From the NCBI GenBank assembly GCA_964586235.1, contig CAZPIO010000001.1:96930-160929 (forward strand): a DNA stretch of 64,000 bases, in the 5' to 3' direction. Source of the DNA: JAUCQB01 sp964586235 (lineage in GTDB: Bacteria; Planctomycetota; Phycisphaerae; UBA1845; PWPN01). The notes beneath the pieces were generated by a model. The model was not told the DNA's origin, ran no database searches, and was given only the letters and a program-made list of their open reading frames with translations. Position 1 is the stretch's first letter. Each line of letters begins with the position of its first letter. Shown here one piece after another: positions 34,629 through 42,172 of the stretch. The position numbers were made by a program, and so were the translations under genes.

Positions 34629-36464
34629 TCAGTCTTTCAGGACGCTTCGAATCGCCATCATACGTTCCTGGAGGTTCACCCGCCCGTTCGGCTGGGTCAC
34701 CTTGGCACGCCAGTCGGGCGGCAGGAACTCCATCTCGGTGCATTCGAGCACCGCGGCCAGCTCCTGCAACTCTTTCTCCAGGCTCTGGGCGGAAGGAATG
34801 AAGGTGTCGATGGCCTGCTCGACGTCGGTTTTCTGCACCTCGTCCCGCCCCGCGGAGACCGCCTGCCGTTTGGCCGCCAGGATGACACTCTCGATATCCG
34901 CCCCGCTGAGATGCCGATCGGTTTTCATCGTCGGGAGGGACTCGGGCGACAGGGCGATCTTGTTCTTGCGGGCCATGGCCACGAACATGTCGCGGATCTC
35001 GGCCTCGCTCTGGGGGTAGAACATCGGGATATGAACTTCGGCCCGGCCCTGACGCTTGAGGTCGATCGGCAGCAGGTCCGGCCGGCAGGTCAGCAGCATC
35101 CACAGAATGCGGCCGCGGTATCGGGTATCACCCATCTGGCTGGCGATCATCGAGAACACCCGGCTGGAGGTCCCCGAGTCGCCCTCGGCCGAGCGGTTGC
35201 CCAGCGCGGCGTCGGCCTCGTCGATGATCACCACCACCGGCCCCAGCGACCGCAGCACCGTCAGCACCTGCTCCAGGTTGCCCTCGGTTTCACCCACGTA
35301 CTTGGAACGGAAGTTACGCAGCTTGAGGCAGGGAATCCCGATCGAGCCCGCGTAACACTCGGCCAGGAAAGTCTTGCCCGTGCCCACCGGGCCGCACAGC
35401 AGGTAACCCATCGGGGCCGACTCGAGCTGCCCCCGTGCCACCAGCTCGGCATCAGTCGCGAGCCGCTTCTTGGCCGCCTCCTGCCCGACGACCAGATCCA
35501 GCTTGTGCTTCGGCTCCACGAACTCGACCAGCCCCTGACACTGACGCTCGATCATGGCCTTCTTCAGGTCGCGGAAGCGGGCGGCGTCGATCCCTTTGCC
35601 GGTGTGCTTGGACTGTGAGAGCACCGTGTTCAGGCTCACCAGGCTCAACCCGCTGGACTGTTCGGCCAGCGACTTGGGCGTGAAATCGTTCGATGCCGGC
35701 AGCTTCTCCGTCTCGCAGACCCAGCGGGCGAAGGACTCCCGCGTATCCGCGTCGGGCAGCGGAATCTCGATGGCGGCCACGTGCGGATTGCGGACCAGCC
35801 GGTCGTTGACCTCGGTCAGCTTCTCGGCCACCAGGCAGAAGGCCACGTTCACCCGCTTGATGTACGGGTTTTGGGCCCAGCCCAGCAGGCGAATCAGGTT
35901 GGTCCCCTGGGCCCGAGCCAGCCCGCCGATGTCCCCGGCGGGGGCCAGGTACTGGGCATAGTCGAGGATGACCCCGATGCTCTTGCGCCGGGCCGCGTCC
36001 GATTCGAGCATGTTCCGTTCGATGATCTTGTCCAGGAGCAGCAGGACGTTGTCAGGATCGCGAGGCCAGGAATCGACCTCTCCCCCCAGCCTGGCCCCCA
36101 TGTACTGCATCATCGCCTGCAGGCGTTTCGGGTCGCTTCCGGCCAGCGGCCGCAGCCCCCGCCCAAGATCGTATTGCAGAACGATGTCCCACGTGCCGAA
36201 CACCTGCGTCGCCAGGAACTCCGAAAGGTTGACGTACTCATCGCGGCCCTGCGAGGGGCAATGGACCAGATCGTGGACGTTTCCATAGACGACGAACAGG
36301 CACGTCGTACCCGAGGAATAGAGGTCGGCCAACTGCCTCGCCCAGCCAGGATACCAGGCCGGCAAGGTTGAGCGATGAGTGAGGAGTGATGAGTCATGGG
36401 TCATGGGTGATGAGTCATGAGTCATGGGTAATGAGTCATGAGTGGATGAGCCGGTCTGAGTCAT
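34629..36464 (-). CDS. Classical AAA ATPase paired with PspA
   Basis: Up to 611 residues. The N-terminal 330 residues hold an alpha/beta region (TCLFVVYGNVHDLV) and a second P-loop-like fold without Walker A. The C-terminal AAA module has Walker A GPVGTGKT (about residue 360), the pore-loop region SKYVGETEGNLEQV, Walker B VVIIDEAD, sensor 1 LLTCRPDLL and arginine finger LKRQGR. This is the pattern of classical AAA proteins such as Vps4/FtsH. The first ~32 residues are encoded by a degenerate ATGAGTCATG repeat containing several ATG codons, so the start is uncertain; THRSTLPAWYPGW marks the first unique sequence. PspA is encoded directly upstream. Confidence 0.88.
   Translation of the reverse strand: MTQTGSSTHDSLPMTHDSSPMTHDSSLLTHRSTLPAWYPGWARQLADLYSSGTTCLFVVYGNVHDLVHCPSQGRDEYVNLSEFLATQVFGTWDIVLQYDLGRGLRPLAGSDPKRLQAMMQYMGARLGGEVDSWPRDPDNVLLLLDKIIERNMLESDAARRKSIGVILDYAQYLAPAGDIGGLARAQGTNLIRLLGWAQNPYIKRVNVAFCLVAEKLTEVNDRLVRNPHVAAIEIPLPDADTRESFARWVCETEKLPASNDFTPKSLAEQSSGLSLVSLNTVLSQSKHTGKGIDAARFRDLKKAMIERQCQGLVEFVEPKHKLDLVVGQEAAKKRLATDAELVARGQLESAPMGYLLCGPVGTGKTFLAECYAGSIGIPCLKLRNFRSKYVGETEGNLEQVLTVLRSLGPVVVIIDEADAALGNRSAEGDSGTSSRVFSMIASQMGDTRYRGRILWMLLTCRPDLLPIDLKRQGRAEVHIPMFYPQSEAEIRDMFVAMARKNKIALSPESLPTMKTDRHLSGADIESVILAAKRQAVSAGRDEVQKTDVEQAIDTFIPSAQSLEKELQELAAVLECTEMEFLPPDWRAKVTQPNGRVNLQERMMAIRSVLKD
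36374..36451. repeat. Degenerate ATGAGT/CATGGGT microsatellite over the AAA gene start
   Basis: About 78 bases consist of imperfect units of ATGAGTCATG, ATGGGTCATG and ATGAGTGATG. In the AAA gene frame they encode repeated THDSS/MTHDSS peptides, and they also give repeated MSHE/MSHG in the other strand. A similar tract is at 36563-36597. Confidence 0.8.
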
Positions 36465-36562
36465 GCCGAATCCCGCCTTCGCTCGACGGAAGATCGAAGC
36501 CCTCCGACCAGCCGTCCCACTTCCTCGGCCCTGCCCATAAACAGCCCGAAAGTTGCCTCATC

Positions 36563-36597
36563 GATACTCATCACTCATTACTCATCACTCATCGCTT
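36563..36597. repeat. Second ACTCATC/ACTCATT microsatellite over the pspA stop
   Basis: ACTCATCACTCATTACTCATCACTCAT-type units, the same family as at 36374-36451, cover the last codons and stop of pspA. The two tracts bracket a ~110-base spacer with no clear gene. Confidence 0.75.
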
Positions 36598-37333
36598 GCT
36601 TTTCTTTTGCCGGTCCGAGTTCTTTCGCCGTCTCGTCCACCCTGGCCGTCTCCGGCGTAACCAAGCCCATCTGGACCTCGAAGTCGCGCAGGGCCTGGTC
36701 GGCCAGGGCCTTCTCCATGGCCTGCTCTCGGTGCACGTCCTCGACGCCCTCGCTCGACAGATCCGCGGCCACCCGGGTCTTGGCCCGGTTCAGGCTGATC
36801 TTGTCCTGGATGACCTGCTCGATCTGCCCGAAGTCCGTGCTGACGTCAAAGTCGAACGACTGGGCCAGCTTGGCCATCTCCGCCTCCGCCCGGCTCATCT
36901 TCAACTCCGCGTCGTACTTGGCGATCTTCTCCCGGACTTTGGCCAGCTTGCTGCTGGCATGCTTGATCTTGGTCAGATTGTTGCCGTACGCGTCTTCGTG
37001 CAGCTTGAGTTGCCCTTCGTTCTCGGCCAGCTCCTGCCGGGCCTTCTGCAGTTCGAAGGCAAAGCGGGCGGCCGTCTCGCGATCCCCCGCCTGCAGGTAG
37101 GCCTTGACCTTGGCTTCCAGGCTGGACACGTGTGCCTTGTCGCTGGCCACCTGCCGGGTGACGCGTTCCACCAGGGCCCGGTATTGCTCCAGCCCCTCGC
37201 GGCCCTCCTTGAGCTGGTTGACCGCCGAGTCGTACTCGTACTGCATCTGGGCGACGGGGTCCGCGGTCCAGAAGTAATTGGCGAGCTTGTTGAATTGGGC
37301 CTTCAGCGCCTGCCAGAGTTTGCCGACGATCAT
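36578..37333 (-). CDS. pspA: PspA/IM30 (ESCRT-III-like) membrane-stress protein
   Basis: The 251-residue product is almost entirely helical with long coiled-coil stretches and starts with the amphipathic membrane-binding helix expected of PspA/Vipp1 (MIVGKLWQALKAQFNKLANY). PAVQMQ-type sequence DPVAQMQYEYDSAVNQLKEG and LEAKVKAYLQAGDRETAARF follow. PspA/IM30 proteins are bacterial ESCRT-III relatives that form rods and rings on damaged inner membrane. The C-terminus (KEKQAMSDE) is written over a short microsatellite and may vary between strains. It is the first gene of the long leftward set, about 110 bases after a near-consensus promoter; an AAA ATPase follows. Confidence 0.9.
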   Translation of the reverse strand: MIVGKLWQALKAQFNKLANYFWTADPVAQMQYEYDSAVNQLKEGREGLEQYRALVERVTRQVASDKAHVSSLEAKVKAYLQAGDRETAARFAFELQKARQELAENEGQLKLHEDAYGNNLTKIKHASSKLAKVREKIAKYDAELKMSRAEAEMAKLAQSFDFDVSTDFGQIEQVIQDKISLNRAKTRVAADLSSEGVEDVHREQAMEKALADQALRDFEVQMGLVTPETARVDETAKELGPAKEKQAMSDE

Positions 37334-37442
37334 CGCACACCTTGCCTTTCAGCCAGCGAGAATGGATGGAAAACGACTCGAACCCGGCCGCACGCCCTCG
37401 GCCTTCCAAGGCCGGGCCTGTGAACCGGTCTTGATCAGATCG

Positions 37443-37471
37443 TCTATACCGGGCGACAGGAGGGGTGTCAA
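37443..37471 (-). promoter_or_regulatory. Near-consensus sigma70 promoter upstream of pspA
   Basis: Read on the minus strand, a perfect TTGACA (37466-37471) is followed by exactly 17 bases and TATAGA (37443-37448). It lies about 110 bases before the pspA start and points into the pspA-AAA-VWA-ABC run. It suggests housekeeping expression rather than the sigma54 control of E. coli psp. Confidence 0.75.
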
Positions 37472-37549
37472 TTATACGATCTGGCCGCCTTTATAAGCCC
37501 CGCCGCGTCCCGAAAAGCCCGACGCTTCGGAAATCCACCGCCCTTGGCA

Positions 37550-38059
37550 CTAACGCGTCGGGTGCCTATCGGCCGCCGAGGCGGCGACGACCGTCTCCCC
37601 GCACTCCGGACACACCCCGCTCACGTTGCCGGCCAGGTTGTACCCGCACTTCTCGCAGTGCCCGGGCGGAATGCGGCGGCGGTCACGCCACCAGAGGGCG
37701 GCAGTGGGGATCGCGATGAGCACGAATGGAATCCACAGCGGCAGGGTGAGGGTCCAATCAGGATAGCGGACAAACCAGAAATCGGGTTTCAGGAGAATCC
37801 TTGGAACGCTGAGGAACTCGGGGTAGAAGTTGTCTGGAGCCCAATACGGGCTGCTCACGTCCTCGCCACGGTATTCCAAATGACTTACGTATAAAGCGCC
37901 TATCTGAATGATAGCTGAAGAATGATAGCGACGAGAATCGTCGAGCCTTCTCCAGCCAAAAGCCCAACGGAGCGAAACAGCCCAGGCGACCGCAATGAGC
38001 AGTGATAGGCTCAGCCCCGTCCATTTGAGTATCTGCCGTTTTCGAGCCAATCGAGCCAT
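37550..38059 (-). CDS. Membrane protein with C-terminal zinc ribbon
   Basis: The 169-residue protein has an N-terminal helix (WTGLSLSLLIAVAWAVSL), an exported central domain rich in Tyr and Trp, and a second helix (LPLWIPFVLIAIPTAALWW). A cytoplasmic tail with CEKCGYNLAGNVSGVCPECG follows, a two-CxxC zinc ribbon. This tail is a recurrent feature of planctomycete (especially Phycisphaerae) membrane proteins of unknown function and is a useful lineage clue. There is no clear operon partner; the next gene downstream is pspA. Confidence 0.8.
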   Translation of the reverse strand: MARLARKRQILKWTGLSLSLLIAVAWAVSLRWAFGWRRLDDSRRYHSSAIIQIGALYVSHLEYRGEDVSSPYWAPDNFYPEFLSVPRILLKPDFWFVRYPDWTLTLPLWIPFVLIAIPTAALWWRDRRRIPPGHCEKCGYNLAGNVSGVCPECGETVVAASAADRHPTR

Positions 38060-38071
38060 TCAACACCGTCC

Positions 38072-38311
38072 TCAACGGACATTCTCGCTGCCCTCCTCAT
38101 TGTTGGCGAGGCTCGCCTTGTCGCCGATCTCGTTCGTGACCCTGAACCCCTCGCCGTTGTTTCCGGTGATGATCGCGTGCTTGAGCCCCTTGCTCAGGCG
38201 GATGGCAAGCTCAGGGGTGGCGAAGCTGCAGCCCTGGACCTGGAGCCTGCTGCCGTCAGCTTCAACCAGGGCTTTGCCGGTTGACCTTCTTGTCGCCACA
38301 GCCGTGATATC
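38072..38311 (-). pseudogene. C-terminal fragment of a right-handed beta-helix protein
   Basis: The frame reads GKALVEADGSRLQVQGCSF, ATPELAIRLSKGLKHAIITG and NNGEGFRVTNEIGDKASLAN before the stop at 38072. Short strands with N-x-x-G turns resemble the last coils of pectate-lyase/GH28-like beta-helix proteins. Upstream of about 38311 the frame becomes Arg/Ser-rich shadow sequence of the overlapping regulator gene, so no start or N-terminal part exists. It is probably a decayed remnant. Confidence 0.55.
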
Positions 38312-38330
38312 GAGAGCCCGTCTGCGGGGA

Positions 38331-38669
38331 TCAGCCGATGGTACGCTGCTGCTCGGGCGGCGGGACTTGGAGACGCATGATCTTGTTCGTGACCACGATG
38401 CGCTGCCTGGGGGCTCGCGGGGGCCGCGGCCCACGGCCCGGTGGACGTCCTCTGCGGGGCTGCTCGAACGCCTCGGGGGGGACGCGCTCATCGAGTCGCT
38501 TCAGGCAGGCCGCCTGTTCGGTGGGCGACATTTCCAGGAACGCGAGAATCGCGGCCCGAATGGTCCTCGATGCAGAGTGGCCGTGGCGTTTGACATCACG
38601 TTCAAACGCATCGAGCACCGTCGGAGGCAGATAAAAGGCTCTCACCATCCCATCCATGGCCGGAATCAT
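38331..38669 (-). CDS. Ribbon-helix-helix-like small protein with basic Pro/Arg tail
   Basis: Up to 112 residues; starts at 38669, 38657 or 38648 are possible. MVRAFYLPPTVLDAFERDVK followed by HGHSASRTIRAAILAFLEMS fits a short beta strand plus two helices as in CopG/Arc-type DNA-binding proteins. The tail RRGRPPGRGPRPPRAPRQR is AT-hook-like and could add DNA contacts. It lies 15 bases after a second protein of the same layout (38685-38882), so the pair are probably tandem paralogues expressed together. No toxin partner is visible. Confidence 0.6.
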   Translation of the reverse strand: MIPAMDGMVRAFYLPPTVLDAFERDVKRHGHSASRTIRAAILAFLEMSPTEQAACLKRLDERVPPEAFEQPRRGRPPGRGPRPPRAPRQRIVVTNKIMRLQVPPPEQQRTIG

Positions 38670-38684
38670 CCCGAAGCCGGTCGG

Positions 38685-38882
38685 CTACTTCCTCTTGCCC
38701 TTCACGATCCGCTCCAGGTCCTCGAACATGGCTGCACGAACGTCCGGGCCGCTCTTGAGGAAGCTGGCGATCGCCGCGGCGACGACTTTGTCACGGAAGT
38801 ACCCCAGCCTGTCGGCTTCGCGGTCAAAGTGTTCCAGGAGCTTGTTGGGCAGGAAGTACGAACGCTTCTCTTTCTCACTCAT
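38685..38882 (-). CDS. Ribbon-helix-helix-like small protein
   Basis: A 65-residue product starting at ATG 38880-38882 with AGGAGA eight bases upstream. RSYFLPNKLLEHFDREADRL and GYFRDKVVAAAIASFLKS match the strand-helix-helix plan of its neighbour (RAFYLPPTVLDAFERDV..., RTIRAAILAFLE). Both also end in a similar helix (MFEDLERIV versus CLKRLDERV). The upstream region carries the inverted repeat GGGTA-CAC-TACCC at 38922-38934, a candidate autoregulatory site. A longer in-frame extension upstream has no ribosome-binding site and is Arg/Pro shadow sequence. Confidence 0.65.
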   Translation of the reverse strand: MSEKEKRSYFLPNKLLEHFDREADRLGYFRDKVVAAAIASFLKSGPDVRAAMFEDLERIVKGKRK

Positions 38883-38921
38883 CGTCTGATTCTCCTTCTG
38901 GTGAACGGCATGCCACTGGCT

Positions 38922-38934
38922 GGGTACACTACCC
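38922..38934. promoter_or_regulatory. Inverted repeat upstream of the tandem RHH-like genes
   Basis: GGGTA-CAC-TACCC, 40 bases upstream of the 38882 start. Its small-dyad form and position fit an operator for the encoded RHH-like proteins. It is short enough to arise by chance in GC-rich DNA. Confidence 0.35.
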
Positions 38935-39034
38935 GCCATGCAGGGGTAAAGCAAGGCGTCGGAATGGCGAATTGTTCTTTGTCCATTCTTTCTCCCGCAG
39001 GGCCGGCGAACAGCATGGCCTGGTGCTGTCGTCG

Positions 39035-40132
39035 TCAGGGGACGATGGGGTTGCGGTCCGGCTGGGGTTGATGGATGGTGGCGGGGACTTGTCCGGGGAA
39101 ACGGGCGGGGGGCTGGCTGGGACCGGGGGCGGGCTGCCACTGGCCGCCTTGCTGACGCCACCAGCGCGCGAATCGGGCCTCCATGGCCGGCTTCTCTTCC
39201 GGGTTGAGGTATTCGAGGGATCGCCGGCCGACGACGACATCCAGGGTCAGGTCCTTACCGGACTGGACGTTCAAGTGGACCGGCGACGCGGGGCTGGCCG
39301 CCTGCAGGACCTGGTTCAGGATGGAGGGGCCGTCGAGGTCGGTCAGGAGGGAAATACTATTGGCGGCGACGATGGTGTCGTTGATCTTGATGCCTGCGGT
39401 CTCGGCCGCCGATCCGGGGGCGACCTCGACCACGCGGACGCCCAATCGCGAGCCCACCGGAGGGGGCGACAGTCTGAGGCCCAGGGTCGGGGAGGTGTCA
39501 TTCGGGGTGGGTTGAAGCGTCACGCGCCGGGCGGGCTGCTCGAGTCGCAGGACGCGAAGCCGCACGGTGGTGCCCGGAAGTGTCGCTGCGACCTGTGAGA
39601 TGAACTTCTGCGTGGAAGGCGAGGCGGGCAACGCCTGATCGTTCAGGCCGAAAATGATGTCCAGGTCGCGGACACCGGCCCGTTCGGCGGGCAACCCCTC
39701 CATGACCCCGAGAACGCGGATGCCGTGGCATTTGCGGCCGTTCGCCGGGTCGATGATGTCGGTCAGCGCGGTCGGCCAGAGCCGGATGCCGATGAAGCCG
39801 CAGCGGCCTGCTAGTTCCTGCTGGTAGAAGACAGTTTCCATAACGTAACGCAGGCGGTGGCGCGACTCCTCGCTGCCGACCTGGTTGCCGTGGCGACCGG
39901 TGCCGTACTTCGCGGCCAGCCTTGGCAGGAACAAGGGATCGAGGTCGCAAAGCCGCTCGGTGGCCCGCTCGCGGGCGGCGAAGCGGGGGTTGTCCAGGTC
40001 GGCGATAAGACGGTCGAACTCCCGGTCGTCGACGACGAGGCCGGCCCGGGCGGCGGGCGCAGAGGTCGGACGTGATAGCGGCGCGTCGCCGGCCGTCAGG
40101 ATCGCGATCAGGACCAGGCTGGGCAGGATCAT
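39035..40132 (-). CDS. Exported protein with two PDZ domains
   Basis: A 365-residue protein with an N-terminal signal-like segment (MILPSLVLIAILTAG). A short HEAT-like region (residues about 40-95; NPRFAARERATERL is the common 'degree of wear' pattern of planctomycete exported proteins) precedes two PDZ domains. The first spans about 110-205 (GIRVLGVMEGLPAERAGV, DLDIIFGLNDQAL), the second about 215-310 (GVRVVEVAPGSAAETAGIKI). No protease domain is present, so it is likely a scaffold or substrate-binding adaptor in the periplasm. The C-terminal 40 residues are Gln/Pro-rich. It starts 21 bases after the kinase-like gene. Confidence 0.82.
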   Translation of the reverse strand: MILPSLVLIAILTAGDAPLSRPTSAPAARAGLVVDDREFDRLIADLDNPRFAARERATERLCDLDPLFLPRLAAKYGTGRHGNQVGSEESRHRLRYVMETVFYQQELAGRCGFIGIRLWPTALTDIIDPANGRKCHGIRVLGVMEGLPAERAGVRDLDIIFGLNDQALPASPSTQKFISQVAATLPGTTVRLRVLRLEQPARRVTLQPTPNDTSPTLGLRLSPPPVGSRLGVRVVEVAPGSAAETAGIKINDTIVAANSISLLTDLDGPSILNQVLQAASPASPVHLNVQSGKDLTLDVVVGRRSLEYLNPEEKPAMEARFARWWRQQGGQWQPAPGPSQPPARFPGQVPATIHQPQPDRNPIVP

Positions 40133-40153
40133 GAGGCCGTCTCCGGTGGCGGA

Positions 40154-41203
40154 TTATCTCGGCTGCAGCGTCGCGATCACCCGCTCGCCGTTCGCCTGCA
40201 GCCAGCCAACCTTACGGCAGATCATCTGCAGGAACCGGAAGCCCTCCATGCGGCCGAACGAGCCGGTCGCGGCAATCGGGGCCACGGCCTCGGCAATGAG
40301 GGCCTCGATCATCAGCGACGGCAGCACGCGGATCTGCTCGGGGACGGTCTGGCACTCCAGTTCGTAGCCCATGATGAAGCGGCGGACCCGCTCGCGGTCG
40401 AGCTCCGGCGGCCACTCGCGGGGATCCATCGGCCCGCCGATGATCGAAAACTGCAGGGCCCCGTTGGCCAGGTCGGTGATCGGCGGCAGCATGTGCAGCG
40501 AGTCGTAATCGATGACCGCCTCAACCCGCCCGTTGAGGAACAGCATGTTGCCGGGGTGCCAGTCGGAGTGGACCGTCTGCGTGTACCACTCGCGGAAGCC
40601 GGCCTCGTTGATCTTCTCGGCGGCGGTCTCGTAAGCGTCGTAGAGCAGGTTGACGGTGGTCAGCAACTCCGTCTCGCGGCCGAAGGCGCTGTCATTCTTG
40701 CCCACGCTCATGGGGATCGAGCTGAGACACTCGCGAACGATCTCCGTATCGTGGTAGCCGCGCCGCGAAGGCACCCAGTCGCTGTCGTAGCCCCGGACGA
40801 GACGGTGAAACATGCCCAGCACCCGGCCGGCGTCGAAGGTCTCGGAGATGAGCCGGTGGTACGGCTCGCCCTGCACGTACTCGAACAGCTCGTAGATGTG
40901 CCCGTTGTGGATGACCATCGTGTCCTCGTCCTTGCGCACGGGCACCAGCCTGGGGAGCGGGAAACCCTGGCGGGCGAGGTACTGCTGGACTCCATGGGCG
41001 TAGGCGACCTTCAGCGGGTGGTCGCGTCCGTGGCCGCGACGCTTGAGCAGAAACCGCCCCTTGTCGCTAATGATGATCGCCTTCGGGCTGCGCCGCGAGC
41101 CCTTGAGCTGACGCTCGACCTGCTGGACGCTGCCCAAGTCGTAGCGCGCCAGAACGGTGGCAAGCTCCTGTGACGTGAAGTCTGCTCGAAACCGGTTGGC
41201 CAC
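40154..41203 (-). CDS. APH/choline-kinase-fold phosphotransferase
   Basis: The GTG start 41201-41203 has AGAAAGG five bases upstream and gives 349 residues; an upstream TTG at 41269 would add 22 residues. The kinase fold shows a Lys in RFLLKRRGHG, the hinge segment YELFEYVQGEPYHRL, the catalytic loop HSDWHPGNMLF (Asp and Asn as in APH enzymes) and the metal-binding VIDYDSLHM. It resembles CotS/HipA-independent APH-family kinases whose substrates are small alcohols or sugars. Its position after lpxD-lpxI raises the possibility of an envelope sugar substrate, but this is inference. Confidence 0.83.
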   Translation of the reverse strand: MANRFRADFTSQELATVLARYDLGSVQQVERQLKGSRRSPKAIIISDKGRFLLKRRGHGRDHPLKVAYAHGVQQYLARQGFPLPRLVPVRKDEDTMVIHNGHIYELFEYVQGEPYHRLISETFDAGRVLGMFHRLVRGYDSDWVPSRRGYHDTEIVRECLSSIPMSVGKNDSAFGRETELLTTVNLLYDAYETAAEKINEAGFREWYTQTVHSDWHPGNMLFLNGRVEAVIDYDSLHMLPPITDLANGALQFSIIGGPMDPREWPPELDRERVRRFIMGYELECQTVPEQIRVLPSLMIEALIAEAVAPIAATGSFGRMEGFRFLQMICRKVGWLQANGERVIATLQPR

Positions 41204-41326
41204 GGCGACCTTTCTGAAGACAGGACCGATCGAAGGCCGGCCTTCCGGCCGAACGCGATCCTGCCGCAATCCCCCGTGATTCGGACCGATACGTATCCAC
41301 TGATCTTAACAGGACATAGGGGTAAG

Positions 41327-42172
41327 TCAAAGGGCTGCGTGGGCGACGACCACCATGCCGTAGCGGTCGGCCAGGGCGATCATCTTGTCGAGATCGATGG
41401 CCAGGGTGATGCCGGCCTCGAAGACCAGGGCCTTGCCCCCGTTGCGGTGGAGATTCTCGATGGTGTCGGGGCCGACGGTGGGAACGTCGAAGCGCAAATC
41501 CTGATTCGGCTTGGCCGTCTTGATCAGCGTCCATCCGCCGTGCCTGCACAACTGGCCGGCCCGCTCGATCATGCGGTCGGTCCCTTCGATGGCTTCGACG
41601 GCGATCACCTCCCGTTCCTTGACCGCAATCGACTGGCCGATGTCCAGGCGGCCCATCTCCCTGGCGATGTGCCAGCCGAACTCGATGTCCTGCCGCAGGA
41701 CGCTGGTGGGCTGACTCTTCGTGAGGATGCCGGGGGCCGGGAGGTGATCCCGGCAGTATTGCACCGAGTTGGTCAAGGTAATGCCCTCCCGCTGCATGCG
41801 ATCGGCGGTTGCCCGGAGGAGGGTATCATTGCGCCGATCGGCCACCTCGAAGAACCACAGGCGGATGCTGGTCCAATCGGGGAGGTACTTGAGCATGCGG
41901 AACCGGCCGTACATCTCCGATTTCCGAACTGAGCCGGCCATGATGGCCTCGCGCACGGCCGCCCTGCGGAACAACCGGATCCACCGCCCCAGCCTGACGA
42001 CTCCCGACCAGTAAAACCGATCGGCCTGCCGGCGGAGATCGGGGCTGGCCAGGCCCCTCAGGGCCACGATGACCACGGGGCGGCCGGCCTTGTGCGCCCC
42101 CTCGGCCACGAGAAAGGGAAACCGTCCTGCGCCGGCGATGATCCCGAGTGGATTGTCCAGGCGATCACTCAT
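41327..42172 (-). CDS. lpxI: UDP-2,3-diacylglucosamine diphosphatase LpxI
   Basis: LpxI hydrolyses UDP-2,3-diacylglucosamine to lipid X and UMP in lipid A synthesis. The start ATG 42170-42172 lies within the 3' end of lpxD (8-base overlap), giving 281 residues. N-terminal LGIIAGAGRFPFLVAEGA is the family hallmark. C-terminal elements include AVKEREVIAVEAIEGTDRMI, IKTAKPNQDLRFDVPTVGPD (catalytic acidic and metal region) and GKALVFEAGITLAIDLDKMI. Unlike LpxH it has no metallophosphoesterase motifs. The length and motifs are normal. It is clearly co-translated with lpxD. Confidence 0.9.
   Translation of the reverse strand: MSDRLDNPLGIIAGAGRFPFLVAEGAHKAGRPVVIVALRGLASPDLRRQADRFYWSGVVRLGRWIRLFRRAAVREAIMAGSVRKSEMYGRFRMLKYLPDWTSIRLWFFEVADRRNDTLLRATADRMQREGITLTNSVQYCRDHLPAPGILTKSQPTSVLRQDIEFGWHIAREMGRLDIGQSIAVKEREVIAVEAIEGTDRMIERAGQLCRHGGWTLIKTAKPNQDLRFDVPTVGPDTIENLHRNGGKALVFEAGITLAIDLDKMIALADRYGMVVVAHAAL

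Noticed and set aside
36374..36597. CRISPR-like array
   Set aside because: The units are 7-10 bp imperfect microsatellite repeats without unique spacers, and no cas genes are present.
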